Assembly: GCF_004519545.1 (NCBI RefSeq)
Contig: NZ_SDKM01000033.1
Location: forward strand, 1 to 50,402
Length of the DNA: 50,402 bases
Direction of reading: 5' to 3'
Source: Nocardioides guangzhouensis
GTDB taxonomy: Bacteria > Actinomycetota > Actinomycetes > Propionibacteriales > Nocardioidaceae
Numbering within the stretch: the stretch's first letter is position 1; the number at the start of each line of letters is the position of its first letter. The notes under the pieces were generated by a model. The model did not search any database, had not been told where the DNA came from, and was given only the letters and a program-made list of their open reading frames with translations. This document shows positions 1-6,232 of the stretch, piece by piece. A program made the position numbers and the translations under genes.

Positions 1-31
1 GTTCTTCCATAGCGCCCAGCGGGCACGTTTC

Positions 32-87
32 TGAACCGCCCCGGGATGTCCGGAGACTTTGAACCGCCCCGGGGTTTCCGGACACTT
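32..87 (+). repeat. Left inverted repeat in two tandem copies
   Basis: Two head-to-tail 28-bp copies lie at 32-59 and 60-87. Copy one is the exact reverse complement of the right end at 1394-1421 (28/28). Copy two differs from it at several positions. The outer copy therefore defines the element most recently active, and the inner one may be an older end or a transposase-binding repeat. Confidence 0.8.
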
Positions 88-99
88 CGATCGGTGTCT

Positions 100-1043
100 C
101 TACCCGGTCGGGCGGAGACGGTTTCGTGCAGCGTAGTGGGCGTTCTCAGCCTCGATGGGTGTGAGGTCGTCAATCGATTCGTGGGTGCGCTCGTGGTTGA
201 ACCAGTGCACCCAGTGCAGGGTCTCGAGCTCGACGTGGTCGACGTCGCGCCAGGGACCGTAGGGGCGGATCAGCTCGGTCTTGAAGGCGCCGATCTGGGA
301 CTCGGCCAGGGCGTTGTCGTAGGCGTCGCCCACCGAACCCACTGACGGGTCGACGCCAGCCTCGACCAGCCGGCTGGTGAACGCGAACGAGGTGTACTGG
401 GAGCCGGCGTCGGTGTGGTGCACCAGCCCGGTCAGGTCGCTGACTCCGTCGCCGAGGCGGGTCCAGATTGCGTGCTCGAGGCAGTCGAGGACCAGTTCGG
501 TGGTCATCTGTGTGGCGGCCCGCCACCCCACGATCCGGCGGGAGTAGACGTCGATGACGAAGGCGACGTAGACGGTGCCGGACCAGGTCGCGACGTAGGT
601 GAAGTCCGCGACCCAGAGCCGGTTCGGGGCCGGGGCGGTGAAGTCCCGGTCGACCAGGTCGGCCGCGCGGGCGGCCTGCGGGTCGGCGATGGGGTGCGGA
701 CCTGCTTGCCCCGCAGCGCGCCCTGCCAGTCGTTTGCTGTCATCAGCCGTTCGACCGTGCACCGGGCCACGTCATGGCCCTGCCGGCGCAGATGCAGCCA
801 CATCTTGCGGGCACCGAACCGGTCCAGGAACGGCTGTCGCCGGGCCGCGGCGATCAGCTCGACGATCTCGGCGTCGCGCAACGACCGCTTCGACGGCGGC
901 CGGTTGCGGGCCTCGTAGTAGGTGCTCGGGGCGATCTTCACGCCGTGCTCGGACAGCACCGCGCAGATCGGCTCGACCCCCAGCACCCGCCCCGGTGAGC
1001 CCTCGACAGGGTCACCACGGTGCTCGTCGATGAACGCGATCAA
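100..1043 (-). pseudogene. IS3-family transposase OrfB, frameshifted
   Basis: This is the catalytic subunit that cuts and joins IS ends. Reading starts at a TTG at 1043 that overlaps the orfA stop (TTGA). The first part carries the typical HTH_21 region (GVEPICAVLSEHGVKIAPS, then RFGARKMWLHLRRQG). Near 691-694 the frame is lost: after GKQVRT one base is missing in a run written as GGGG on the plus strand, and the expected continuation (IADPQAARAADLVDRDF) lies in another frame. The second part keeps the whole rve core: Asp in LWVADFTYV, Asp in HHTDAGSQY and Glu in NALAESQIGAFK. The IS3 programmed frameshift sits at the orfA/orfB junction, not here, so this is read as an inactivating indel or, less likely, a sequencing error. 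Confidence 0.85.
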
Positions 1044-1369
1044 TACCGGGGTGGGCGGTCGAGCTCCGCCGCGAAGAAAGCCGAGGCGCTCTTGAGGATC
1101 TGGTTGGCCCGCCGCAGCTCGGCGACCTCCTTCTTCAGCTCCCGGATCTCGGCCAGCTCCTCGGTGGTCTTCCCCGGACGCTGCCCGCCGTCGACCTCGG
1201 CTCGGCGGACCCACTTGCGCAGCGTCTCTGGTGAGCCGATCCCGAGCTGGCCCGCGATCGTGCGGATCGCCTCGAACTCGCTGGGGTACTCGCCCTGGGA
1301 GACCGACTCGGCCACCGCCCGAACCGCGCGTTCACGCAGCTCCCGGGGGTACTTGCTGGGACGTGCCAT
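1040..1369 (-). CDS. IS3-family transposase OrfA
   Basis: The 109-aa product is the DNA-binding partner of the IS3 transposase. It opens with MARPSKYPRELRERAVR, a helix-turn-helix region that includes TLRKWVRRAE, followed by a charged heptad-like tail (TTEELAEIRELKKEVAELR) that would form the leucine-zipper coiled coil, and the usual ILKSASAFFAAELDRP ending. The ATG at 1369 has a purine-rich GGATGGAG just upstream. A further in-frame TTG at 1387 exists but lacks a better ribosome-binding site. Its stop overlaps the orfB start, as usual for translational coupling or -1 frameshifting in IS3 elements. Intact, but the element is dead because orfB is broken. Confidence 0.85.
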   Translation of the reverse strand: MARPSKYPRELRERAVRAVAESVSQGEYPSEFEAIRTIAGQLGIGSPETLRKWVRRAEVDGGQRPGKTTEELAEIRELKKEVAELRRANQILKSASAFFAAELDRPPRY

Positions 1370-1393
1370 GACTCCATCCTCTTCCAACTAATG

Positions 1394-1421
1394 AAGTCTC
1401 CGGACATCCCGGGGCGGTTCA
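1394..1421 (-). repeat. Right inverted repeat of the IS3-type element
   Basis: This is the exact 28-bp reverse complement of 32-59 and ends in CA. It lies 24 bp upstream of the orfA ATG, where a promoter for the transposase would be expected. Confidence 0.85.
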
Positions 1422-1591
1422 ACCCCCAACAGGGCACGCCATAAGGTGGCGTTCTGCACGCCGTTCTCCGCTCTCCGGTTTCGGACCTAGACAGCCCAGA
1501 AACCTAGACAGGGAACGGCGTGCTCACCCTTCCAGACGCGCTGACCACCCACAGAAGAGTCACAAGAGCCGCAATTGCAGCCGTACGACGG
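1422..1591. other. Non-coding flank with small repeats
   Basis: I see no gene. The stretch holds a 10-bp direct repeat ACCTAGACAG at 1485-1494 and 1502-1511, nested in a 12-bp inverted repeat with one mismatch (1457-1468 CACGCCGTTCTC and 1511-1522 GGGAACGGCGTG). It may be the end of another, lost mobile element or a terminator for the gene ending at 1592. Confidence 0.45.
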
Positions 1592-1972
1592 TCAGCGCAG
1601 CTTCGCCAGGTCCTCCCGGCAACGCGCCTCGACGGCGTCGAGGTCCCGCTCGGTCTGCTCGATGTCGGCGCGCATCCGGGCCAGCTCCTCGCGGCGGACC
1701 CGGATCTGGTCGAGGAGGTACTCCAGCTGCCCCGCCTCGCCCGGCTGGTCGTCGTACATGTTGACGATGCGGGCGATCTCCTCGAGGGAGAACCCGAGCC
1801 GCCGGCCGCGGAGCACCAGCTCGAGCCGGATCCGGTCGCGCTGGTGGAAGACCCGGGTGCTGCCGCGGCGCTCGGGCGTGACCAGGCCGAGGTCCTCGTA
1901 GTGCCGGATCGTGCGCAGCGTGACGTCGTACTCCCGGGCCAGGTCGCGGATGGTCCAGCTCTTCTCGGGCAC
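1592..1972 (-). CDS. MerR-family regulator, LiuR-like
   Basis: The 126-aa protein is a MerR-type transcription factor. Residues 5-75 form the winged helix (WTIRDLAREYDVTLRTIRHY, then LVTPERRGSTRVF and LGFSLEEIARIV), and residues 85-126 form the antiparallel coiled-coil dimerisation helix. No cysteine metal-binding site follows, unlike metal-sensing MerR proteins. The length and the YDDQPGE segment resemble the LiuR-like regulators of branched-chain acyl-CoA catabolism (family knowledge). The GTG at 1972 is chosen because AGGAG lies 6 nt upstream. It is divergent from an acyl-CoA dehydrogenase, with an operator-like palindrome between, so it probably controls that gene and itself. Ligand unknown. 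Confidence 0.85.
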   Translation of the reverse strand: MPEKSWTIRDLAREYDVTLRTIRHYEDLGLVTPERRGSTRVFHQRDRIRLELVLRGRRLGFSLEEIARIVNMYDDQPGEAGQLEYLLDQIRVRREELARMRADIEQTERDLDAVEARCREDLAKLR

Positions 1973-2003
1973 CGCGGTCTCCTGTCGGCGTCGGCTTGCG
2001 GTG

Positions 2004-2049
2004 ACGTTACGTAAGCGTCGTACCGTCCTTACGTTCACGTCAGCGTAAG
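2004..2049. promoter_or_regulatory. Operator-like palindromes in the divergent MerR/acyl-CoA dehydrogenase promoter
   Basis: Positions 2028-2049 form CTTACG-N10-CGTAAG with a central ACGT, and a second site with TTACGTAA lies at 2007-2014. The ACGT-rich palindromes fit the kind of site described for LiuR-type MerR regulators. They lie 14-40 bp upstream of the dehydrogenase ribosome-binding site. Confidence 0.6.
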
Positions 2050-2065
2050 CCAAGCCGGAGGAATG

Positions 2066-3250
2066 ATGTTCGAGCTGTCCCGCGAGCACGAGGAGTTCCG
2101 TCGCAGCGTCCGCGACTTCGCCGAGAAGGAGATCGCGCCGCACGCCGCTCAGTGGGACCGCGACCACCACTTCCCGACCGACGTGGTGCAGAAGATGGGC
2201 CAGCTCGGGCTCATGGGCCTGACCGCGCCGGAGGAGTTCGGCGGCGCCGGCGAGGACGGTGACTTCACCAGCCTGTGCGTCGCGATCGAGGAGATCGGCC
2301 GCGTCGACCAGTCGATGGGCATCACCCTCGAGGCGGCGGTCGGCCTCGGCATCAACCCGATCCTCACCTACGGCACCGACGAGCAGAAGCAGCAGTGGCT
2401 CCCCGACCTGGTCGCCGGCCAGCGGCTCGCCGGCTTCGGCCTCACCGAGCCGGGCGCCGGCTCCGACGCGGGCGCCACCCGCACCAAGGCGGAGCTCGCC
2501 GACGGCGAGTGGGTGGTCAACGGCAGCAAGCAGTTCATCACCAACTCCGGCTCCGACATCACCTCGCTGGTCACCGTCACCGCCCGCACCGGCACCCGCG
2601 AGGGCGGCAAGGCCGAGATCTCCACGATCATCGTGCCGTCCGGCACCCCCGGCTTCACCGCCGAGAGGGCCTACGACAAGCTCGGCTGGCACGCCTCCGA
2701 CACCCACCCGCTGACGTTCACCGACGCCCGGGTCCCCGAGACGAACCTTCTCGGCGAGCGCGGCCGCGGCTACGCGCAGTTCCTCGCCACCCTCGACGAC
2801 GGCCGGGTCGCCATCGCCGCGCTCGCGGTCGGCTGCATCCAGGCCTGCCTCGACATGGCGCTGGAGTACGCCGGCGACCGTCAGACCTTCGGCGTCCCGA
2901 TCGGCCGCAAGCAGGGCGTCGCCTTCCAGGTCTCCGACCTGCAGGTGATGCTCGACGCGAGCCGGCTGCTCACCTACAAGGCGGCCGCGATCAAGGACGC
3001 CATGGACCGAGGCACCGGCGGCTCGGTCAAGGAGTTCAAGCAGGCCGCCGCGATCGCGAAGCTCTACGCCACCGAGTCCGCGGTGACCGCGACCCGGATC
3101 GCCACCCAGGTCTTCGGTGGCTACGGCTTCATGGAGGAGTACCCCGTCGCCCGCTTCTACCGCGACGCCAAGGTGCTCGAGATCGGCGAGGGCACCTCCG
3201 AGGTCCAGCGGATGCTGATCGCCCGCGGCCTCGGCCTCCCCGTCGAGTGA
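2066..3250 (+). CDS. Acyl-CoA dehydrogenase
   Basis: A flavoenzyme that introduces the alpha-beta double bond in an acyl-CoA thioester, passing electrons to ETF. The product is of normal family length (394 aa). The first family signature is visible as GFGLTEPGAGSD, the FAD-contacting middle as VNGSKQFITNSGSDI, and the second signature as QVFGGYGFMEEYPVARFYRD followed by IGEGTSEVQ, whose Glu before GT is the likely catalytic base. Two ATGs are adjacent (2063 and 2066). The second is chosen because GGAGG at 2057-2061 leaves only one base before the first. The divergent MerR gene suggests a role in branched-chain or short-chain acyl-CoA breakdown; exact substrate not determinable. Confidence 0.93.
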   Translation: MFELSREHEEFRRSVRDFAEKEIAPHAAQWDRDHHFPTDVVQKMGQLGLMGLTAPEEFGGAGEDGDFTSLCVAIEEIGRVDQSMGITLEAAVGLGINPILTYGTDEQKQQWLPDLVAGQRLAGFGLTEPGAGSDAGATRTKAELADGEWVVNGSKQFITNSGSDITSLVTVTARTGTREGGKAEISTIIVPSGTPGFTAERAYDKLGWHASDTHPLTFTDARVPETNLLGERGRGYAQFLATLDDGRVAIAALAVGCIQACLDMALEYAGDRQTFGVPIGRKQGVAFQVSDLQVMLDASRLLTYKAAAIKDAMDRGTGGSVKEFKQAAAIAKLYATESAVTATRIATQVFGGYGFMEEYPVARFYRDAKVLEIGEGTSEVQRMLIARGLGLPVE

Positions 3251-3262
3251 CCCAACCTCTCG

Positions 3263-3316
3263 CCGGACAGTCCCCCACGACCGGATAGTCCCCCACCACC
3301 GGATACTCCCCAACGA
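3263..3316 (+). repeat. Three tandem 18-bp repeats
   Basis: Three consecutive 18-bp units start at 3263, 3281 and 3299; each begins CCGGA and contains the core CTCCCC or GTCCCCC. The third unit also forms the left arm of the perfect hairpin 3301-3365. The same core GATAGTCCCC recurs at 3422-3445 and 7726-7749 (repeat family R2 in this annotation). Confidence 0.75.
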
Positions 3317-3365
3317 AACGGCTGCTGATCTCGCGGATCGGCCGCCGTTTCGTTGGGGAGTATCC
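3301..3365. terminator. Perfect 22-bp hairpin between convergent genes (R2 family)
   Basis: The left arm 3301-3322 and right arm 3344-3365 are exact reverse complements over 22 bp, with a 21-nt loop. It sits between the acyl-CoA dehydrogenase (plus) and the hydrolase pseudogene (minus), whose ends face each other, so a bidirectional terminator role is likely. There is no U-tract. Confidence 0.65.
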
Positions 3366-3380
3366 CGACCTCCCCTGCCC

Positions 3381-3445
3381 GGACAGTCCCAAACGTTCGA
3401 GGGACTCCCGGGTCCGATCGACCCCTCGAACGTTGGGGACTATCC
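3381..3445. terminator. Second long hairpin of the R2 repeat family
   Basis: The arms 3381-3404 and 3422-3445 pair at 21 of 24 positions, with a 17-nt loop. The right arm is the exact reverse complement of 7726-7749, which forms the same kind of hairpin at another convergent gene junction. It is therefore a dispersed palindromic repeat, possibly acting as a terminator. Confidence 0.65.
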
Positions 3446-3483
3446 CCGTACGGCGGGGGAGGCGGGCATGGTACGGCGGGAGG

Positions 3484-4323
3484 TCAGGCCGGGGGCGGCT
3501 CGGGCGTGGTCAGGTGGTCGTGCACGAACGCGACCACGTCGTCGAGCACCTCGGCCCGGTTGGTCTCGTTGAAGATCTCGTGCCGGGCGCCGGGGTAGGA
3601 CTTCTCCCGCGCGGCCGGTCCGGCGATCCGGGCCCAGCCCTCGCGAGACGGCTCGATCGGCACCAGCTGGTCCTCCTCGCCGTGCAGCCACAGCACCGGC
3701 GTCGCCACGATCGGGCCGCCCGCGTTGATGGTGTCGATGCACGCCCGCAGCGCCTCGAGGGTCGTCCGCTTGAAGGGTCCGTGCCAGACGAGGGGGTCGT
3801 CGACGTACGCCTGCCCGACCGCCGGGTCCCGCGACAGCGTGGCGGGGTCGATGGGCGCGTCCGGGATCTCGTCCGCGGCCAGCAGCGCGGTGACCGCGTC
3901 CCAGCGGCCGATGACCGGTCCGCTCAGGACCACGCAGGCCAGGTCGGCGCCGAACCGCTGGGCGTAGCGAGCGCCGATCATCCCGCCCATCGAGTGCCCG
4001 ATCAGCACCACCGGCAGGCCCGGGTGGTCGGCCCGCGCGACGTGCTCGAGCCGGCGTACGTCGTCGACGACGCCCTCGAAGTCCGCGACCAGCACGCGCT
4101 CCCCGTCACTGCGCCCGTGCCCGACGTGGTCGACGCCGTAGACCGCCGCGCCGTCCGCCGCCAGCCTGGCCGCGACCTCCTCGTAGCGGCCGACGTGCTC
4201 GCCGTACCCGTGGCAGAGGAGCGCGACTTACGTCGGGTCCGTGGCCTCCCAGCGCCGGGCCGCCAGCCGCCCGGCGTGGCCGTCGATGTCGAACTCGGTG
4301 CTCGCGGTGGGGTCGGTCGGCAT
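3484..4323 (-). pseudogene. Alpha/beta hydrolase (monoacylglycerol-lipase-like), nonsense mutant
   Basis: The frame runs from an ATG at 4323 (MPTDPTASTEFDIDGHAGR) to a stop at 3484, about 280 codons, but codon 32 is TAA (4228-4230). Downstream the family sequence continues without a frame change: LLCHGYGEHVGRY (oxyanion region), VDHVGHGRSDG, then the nucleophile elbow GHSMGG and the late His in GARHEIF. In the hydrolases of this type that I recall, Tyr or another residue stands just before VALL, so a single TAC to TAA change is the simplest explanation. An internal GTG restart near VLVADFEG would lack the oxyanion loop. Could be a sequencing error. Next to the R2 hairpins. Confidence 0.8.
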
Positions 4324-4359
4324 GCCGGCCAGCCTAGGGGCCTGCTCGCGGGCATCGCC

Positions 4360-4365
4360 TAGGCT
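4360..4365 (+). promoter_or_regulatory. -10 box TAGGCT of a leaderless promoter
   Basis: TAGGCT ends 6 nt before the GTG start at 4372, and no ribosome-binding site is present in between. This spacing places the transcript start at the start codon. Confidence 0.5.
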
Positions 4366-4371
4366 GCGGGC

Positions 4372-4827
4372 GTGGGCAGACGCACTCGGGTGCTCTCCGA
4401 AGGGGGCAAGTTCGTCGCGGTCGGTGCGGTCGCGACCGTGGTGGCGCTGGTGCTGTTCAACCTGCTCGTGCACGGGGTCGGCGGCGACGGGCCGATGAAC
4501 GGCCAGCCCCTGCTGGCGTTCGCGCTCGCGAACCTGATCGGGATGGCGGTGAGCTACCGCGGGGCGCGGCACTGGGCGTTCCGGCGGCGCGAGCCGGTCG
4601 GCCCGGCCAACGGGCGGGTCGGGTTCCTGGTCGTGAACGTCGTCTCCCTGCTGATCCCGATGGCGTGCCTGGCGGTGAGCCGCTACCTGCTCGAGCTCGA
4701 CGGCGCCCTGGCCGACAACGTGGCCGCGAACGTCGTGGGGCTCGGGCTGGGAGTGCTGTTCCGGTTCTGGGCGACCCGGCGGTACGTCTTCCGCCGGCCG
4801 CGGGGGCGGGTGCTCACCCGGGCCTGA
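4372..4827 (+). CDS. GtrA/DPMS-type four-helix membrane protein
   Basis: The 151-aa protein has four hydrophobic helices (roughly residues 13-35, 43-62, 78-101 and 108-130), the GtrA family layout. The family is linked to translocation of lipid-linked sugars across the membrane. Typical family features are GGKFVAVGAVATVVAL at the start, ALANLIGMAVSYRGARHWAF in the middle and LGLGVLFRFWATRRYVF at the end. The start is a leaderless GTG at 4372. In other actinomycetes such genes often sit near purK/purE, which here are about 10 kb downstream. No glycosyltransferase neighbour is present, so the sugar substrate is unknown. Confidence 0.88.
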   Translation: MGRRTRVLSEGGKFVAVGAVATVVALVLFNLLVHGVGGDGPMNGQPLLAFALANLIGMAVSYRGARHWAFRRREPVGPANGRVGFLVVNVVSLLIPMACLAVSRYLLELDGALADNVAANVVGLGLGVLFRFWATRRYVFRRPRGRVLTRA

Positions 4828-4833
4828 CGACGT

Positions 4834-4855
4834 TGCGGTTGGGTCCCCAACCGCA
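4834..4855. terminator. Short hairpin between convergent gtrA-like and maf genes
   Basis: TGCGGTTGGG and CCCAACCGCA are separated by only two bases, giving a 9-10 bp GC-rich stem just 7 nt after the GtrA stop. It lies between two gene ends, so it can serve both strands. Confidence 0.6.
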
Positions 4856-4905
4856 GCGACCTGCGGCACAAGCGTGCGTGACCGATCGATGCCCCTCGTT
4901 GGAGG

Positions 4906-5496
4906 TCAGGGCCAGAGGTCGACCCAGCTCCGGCCGAGCTCGGCCAGCAGCTCGCGCAGCAGCGGCAGGCTGAGGCCGACGACGTTGTGGTGGTCGCCCT
5001 CGATGTGGGTGACGAACGCGCCGCCGAGGCCGTCGACGGTGAACGCGCCGGCGACGGCCAGCGGCTCGCCGGTCGCGACGTACGCCGCGATCTCGTCGTC
5101 GGTGACCTCGGCGAAGTGGACGACGGTCGAGGCGGTGGCGGCGGCGATCCGCCCGGAGCCGAGGTCGTGCAGCGCATGGCCGGTGTGCAGGACACCGCTG
5201 CGCCCGCGCATCGCCCGCCAGCGGGCGACCGCGTCGGCGGCGTCGTCGGGCTTGCCGAGCGCGACGCCCTCCAGCTCGAGAACCGAGTCGCAGCCGAGCA
5301 CCAGGGTCTCGCCGGCCAGCCGCGCGGCGACCGCGGCCGCCTTGAGCTCGGCGAGCTGCAGCGCGAGCTCGGCCGGGGGCAGGCCGTCGACCTGCGTCTC
5401 GTCGACGCCCGAGACGATCACCTCGGGCTCGACGCCTGCGGAGCGCAGCGTGGCGAGGCGGGCGGGGGAGGCGGAGGCCAGGACGAGGTGCGGCAC
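4906..5496 (-). CDS. maf: Maf-family nucleoside triphosphate pyrophosphatase
   Basis: Maf proteins hydrolyse non-canonical or excess (d)NTPs to monophosphates in the cytoplasm and have been linked to cell-division control. The 196-aa product matches the usual size. It starts with LVLASASPARLATLR, the phosphate-binding SxSPxR motif, followed by VSGVDET, a LGCDSVLELEG segment with the catalytic Asp, the GKPDDAADAVARWRAMRGR block and a TGHAL stretch. The start is the GTG at 5496. In many actinomycetes maf lies next to the acyl-CoA carboxylase epsilon gene; here it is 5 kb away. Confidence 0.93.
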   Translation of the reverse strand: MPHLVLASASPARLATLRSAGVEPEVIVSGVDETQVDGLPPAELALQLAELKAAAVAARLAGETLVLGCDSVLELEGVALGKPDDAADAVARWRAMRGRSGVLHTGHALHDLGSGRIAAATASTVVHFAEVTDDEIAAYVATGEPLAVAGAFTVDGLGGAFVTHIEGDHHNVVGLSLPLLRELLAELGRSWVDLWP

Positions 5497-5546
5497 CGCG
5501 CCAGCCTAGAGCCCGTCGTCCGAACGCCGGGTCGCCGCCTGCAGGG

Positions 5547-6152
5547 TCACGGCGTGACCAGCGGCAGCATCTCGCCGAACGCGCACTCGGTGAGCGCGGC
5601 CAGCGGGTCGCCGGCCTGCGCGTGCTCGGGCGCCTGCATCGCGATCATCACGTTCAGCAGCATGCCCTGGGCGATGAAGTCGCGGACCTCCTCGTCGGTC
5701 ATGCCGCTGCCGCGCAGGATCTCGAAGATCCGCCCCATCCCGGCGCGGGCCTCGGCACCGATCTCGGCCACGCCGGACGCGGTGAAGCCGTGCATCATCA
5801 CGAGGAGGAAGTCGCGGTCCGCCAGCAGCTCGGTGTACGCCGCGCCCAGGCGCTCTCGGTCGGTCTCGGACGTCGGGTCGAACCCCTGGGCCAGGACCGC
5901 CGCGAACGCCTCGCCGATGCGGGCGGTGGCCCGGGTGAAGACCTCGAGGAAGAGGTCGAGCTTGGAGCCGAAGATCCGCACCACGTAGGGCTGCGAGACC
6001 CCGGCCTCCCTGGCCACCGCGTCGGTCGAGGTGCCGGCGTACCCGGATCGCGCGAACGCGCGCATCGCCGCGTCGAGCACCAGACCGCGACGCTCGTCGG
6101 CGGTCAGCCGGGACTTGCTCGGTCGGGTCACGGTGGCCTCCGGGGGATTCAT
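5547..6152 (-). CDS. TetR-family transcriptional repressor
   Basis: The 201-aa protein has an N-terminal HTH (ADERRGLVLDAAMRAFARSG, then TDAVAREAGVSQPYVVRIFG at residues 40-62) and an all-helical ligand domain. The ATG at 6152 follows a GATAAT -10-like box by 9 nt, suggesting a leaderless mRNA. It is divergently arranged with an MFS drug-type exporter, and a palindromic operator overlaps both promoters. The expected logic is repression of the exporter and of itself until a substrate binds. An internal GTG (VTRPSKS) is an alternative start. Confidence 0.9.
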   Translation of the reverse strand: MNPPEATVTRPSKSRLTADERRGLVLDAAMRAFARSGYAGTSTDAVAREAGVSQPYVVRIFGSKLDLFLEVFTRATARIGEAFAAVLAQGFDPTSETDRERLGAAYTELLADRDFLLVMMHGFTASGVAEIGAEARAGMGRIFEILRGSGMTDEEVRDFIAQGMLLNVMIAMQAPEHAQAGDPLAALTECAFGEMLPLVTP

Positions 6153-6154
6153 GC

Positions 6155-6200
6155 TTGACAGATTATCACTCGATTACTTAGCCTCGAAATCGAAGTAATC
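6155..6200. promoter_or_regulatory. Divergent promoter with TetR operator
   Basis: For the exporter, TTGACA at 6155-6160 is followed after 17 nt by TTAGCC. The palindrome GATTACTT (6172-6179) ... AAGTAATC (6193-6200) has perfect 8-bp arms and a 13-nt spacer and overlaps that -10. The local AT richness stands out from the surroundings. It also lies next to the GATAAT box of the TetR gene. Confidence 0.65.
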
Positions 6201-6232
6201 ATTCAATGCCTTCCTTGCCTCAGGAGTCCATC

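Larger units (their letters stand above)
32..1421 (-). mobile_element. IS3-type insertion sequence, inactivated
   Basis: The element is bounded by perfect 28-bp inverted repeats (32-59 and 1394-1421) that end in TG...CA, as in IS3-family elements. Inside are an orfA (HTH plus leucine-zipper-like tail) and an orfB (integrase core with DDE residues) on the minus strand, overlapping at a TTGA. OrfB carries a 1-nt frameshift near 691-694, so no full transposase can be made from this copy. I see no 3-4 bp target duplication: the bases outside the two ends (TTC left, ACC right) differ. The left end carries a second, diverged copy of the repeat. Family assignment rests on architecture and orfA/orfB sequence; the subgroup is not resolved. 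Confidence 0.88.

Noticed and set aside
691..694. Programmed ribosomal frameshift in orfB
   Set aside because: The IS3 programmed shift is at the orfA/orfB junction (about 1040), which is separately present here. A second shift in the middle of orfB is not a known mechanism.
25..1425. Target-site duplication around the IS
   Set aside because: The 3-4 bases outside 32 and 1421 differ (TTC and ACC), and moving to the inner left repeat does not help.
2275..3288. Long plus-strand open frame overlapping the first acyl-CoA dehydrogenase
   Set aside because: Arg/Pro-rich translation typical of an out-of-frame shadow of a GC-rich gene; the dehydrogenase motifs are in the other frame.
3263..3316. 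Tandem repeats considered as a CRISPR array
   Set aside because: The units abut each other with no unique spacers and there are no cas genes in the window.
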